Below are positions 22,801 to 23,346 of a DNA stretch of 23,346 nucleotides, piece after piece. A program made the translations under genes and the position numbers. The notes under the pieces are model-generated. The model was not told the origin of the DNA. It searched no databases and saw only the letters and a list, made by a program, of their open reading frames with translations. The number at the start of each line of letters is the position of its first letter. The stretch's first letter is position 1. The stretch is from positions 1-23,346 of IMG/VR virus record IMGVR_UViG_3300022752_003061; one strand, written 5' to 3'. The stretch is from a virus.

Positions 22801-23143
22801 TATTAACTCCTTTATAAATTTTAACAGAATCTTCAATTAAAGATTTTCCATTTATTATTGATGTTTCTAACATTCTATTGATTGCTTGAACATATTTTGG
22901 TCTTTTAATTTTAAAACAAATATCAATTTTTCTTTTTAATTCCGCAATTTCAGAATCATCTGTAGAAGTACTAATAGTATCTTCTAAATACCACATTCGA
23001 CAGTGCAATATTGATAATTTTTCAATAACTTCTCCAATGTTATCTGTTTCAATTAAATCATCGGGCAATTCAATATTTTTATTTAAAGATAAAATATGTT
23101 TTATTTTATCTTGTATTATTTGTTCTATTTTTTCTCCCACCAT
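22793..23143 (-). CDS. DUF4254-like helical protein
   Basis: This 116-residue helical protein has the pattern of DUF4254 family proteins: LSILHCRMWYLED (44-56 region), then an acidic spacer, then EIAELKRKIDICFKIKR, where family members have ...lKR-ID--N--R. It has no known catalytic activity. DUF4254 genes are often placed among surface-glycan or lipopolysaccharide genes, and here the gene heads the GT11/GT6 block, so it may belong to that pathway. Match to the family is from memory of the motif spacing and is not certain. It overlaps the GT11 gene by eight bases and follows the truncated gene at the window edge by two bases. Confidence 0.72.
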   Translation of the reverse strand: MVGEKIEQIIQDKIKHILSLNKNIELPDDLIETDNIGEVIEKLSILHCRMWYLEDTISTSTDDSEIAELKRKIDICFKIKRPKYVQAINRMLETSIINGKSLIEDSVKIYKGVNNE

Positions 23144-23145
23144 TT

Positions 23146-23346
23146 TTAAAAAATTTTTATAAAAGAATTTAGTCCAACACTATCTAAAAAATCATCATAA
23201 TTTCTTACATACCAGTGTAGATAGAATTTAGGTTTATTAAAAATAAAAGAATTTATTAAGTCTTTCATACCTGTTTGCATCATATGTACTTCTTCCGAGT
23301 TTTCAATTACCCCTAACATATCAAACATAAGAAATCTTTTGTCATT
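23146..23346 (-). CDS. 3' end of a truncated gene (unknown, possibly a glycosyltransferase)
   Basis: The frame is open to the window edge, so the 5' end is missing; about 66 codons are visible. An internal ATG at 23328 is not a convincing start because the frame continues cleanly upstream (NDKRFL...). The segment has ENSEEVHMMQTGMKDLINSF, loosely like the EvHv-dS-f--L motif at the C terminus of some glycosyltransferase (GT9-like) proteins, then FYLHWYVRNYDDF. The assignment is weak. It is two bases before the DUF4254-like start, so it is the upstream member of the same operon. Confidence 0.5.
   Translation of the reverse strand, partial: NDKRFLMFDMLGVIENSEEVHMMQTGMKDLINSFIFNKPKFYLHWYVRNYDDFLDSVGLNSFIKIF

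Noticed and set aside
1-23346. CRISPR arrays, tRNA or rRNA genes, insertion sequences, attachment sites
   Set aside because: No regularly spaced repeats, cloverleaf-like sequence, transposase or terminal inverted repeats were seen; all gaps between genes are about 100 bases or shorter.

Overview
The window looks like part of the genome of a tailed, T4-superfamily (myovirus-type) bacteriophage. Direct evidence is a gp23-like major capsid protein, a gp5-type baseplate OB-fold protein, a gp55-like late sigma factor and a PhoH ATPase. Coding is very dense, there are almost no intergenic gaps, and the DNA is AT-rich (about 23-37% GC in lines I counted). Most starts have an A/T-rich leader and no Shine-Dalgarno sequence. 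That fits a Bacteroidota-type host, but the host is an inference and cannot be proven from this window.

Left region (1-5.5 kb) is a patchwork of short units on alternating strands: the major capsid gene with its own terminator, an HNH homing endonuclease, a small minus-strand gene, a basic Cys-containing protein with capsid-targeting-like ends, a small minus-strand gene, a SlyD/FKBP-type prolyl isomerase, and a second HNH endonuclease that ends at a shared two-way terminator.

From about 23.3 kb down to 4.5 kb everything is transcribed leftward, mostly with 1-18 nt gaps or short overlaps. In transcription order this stream holds: (a) a glycan-synthesis block (23.3-16.3 kb) with a truncated gene at the edge, a DUF4254-like protein, a GT11 alpha-1,2-fucosyltransferase-like enzyme, a GDP-fucose-synthase-like enzyme, a GT6 (ABO blood-group family) glycosyltransferase, a GT2-like glycosyltransferase, two FkbM methyltransferases, a DegT-fold enzyme whose PLP lysine is replaced by His188 as in ColD, and GDP-mannose 4,6-dehydratase; (b) PhoH, a degenerate HAD-like protein, a small unknown and two more glycosyltransferases (16.3-12.9 kb); (c) the gp55-like sigma factor and a small helical protein; (d) baseplate and other probable virion proteins (11.7-6.4 kb); (e) two small proteins sharing a 21-residue N-terminal tag.

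Two ideas stand out. First, the sugar block contains what is needed to make GDP-fucose (or GDP-colitose) from GDP-mannose, attach it alpha-1,2 to galactose and extend it with a GT6 enzyme. That is the architecture of an ABH blood-group-like epitope, here on a phage genome. Second, several small proteins carry short tags ending in the T4 prohead-protease consensus (L/I-x-E), like the capsid-targeting sequences of T4 internal proteins, and one tag is found at both N- and C-terminal ends. These would be candidate packaged or injected head proteins.
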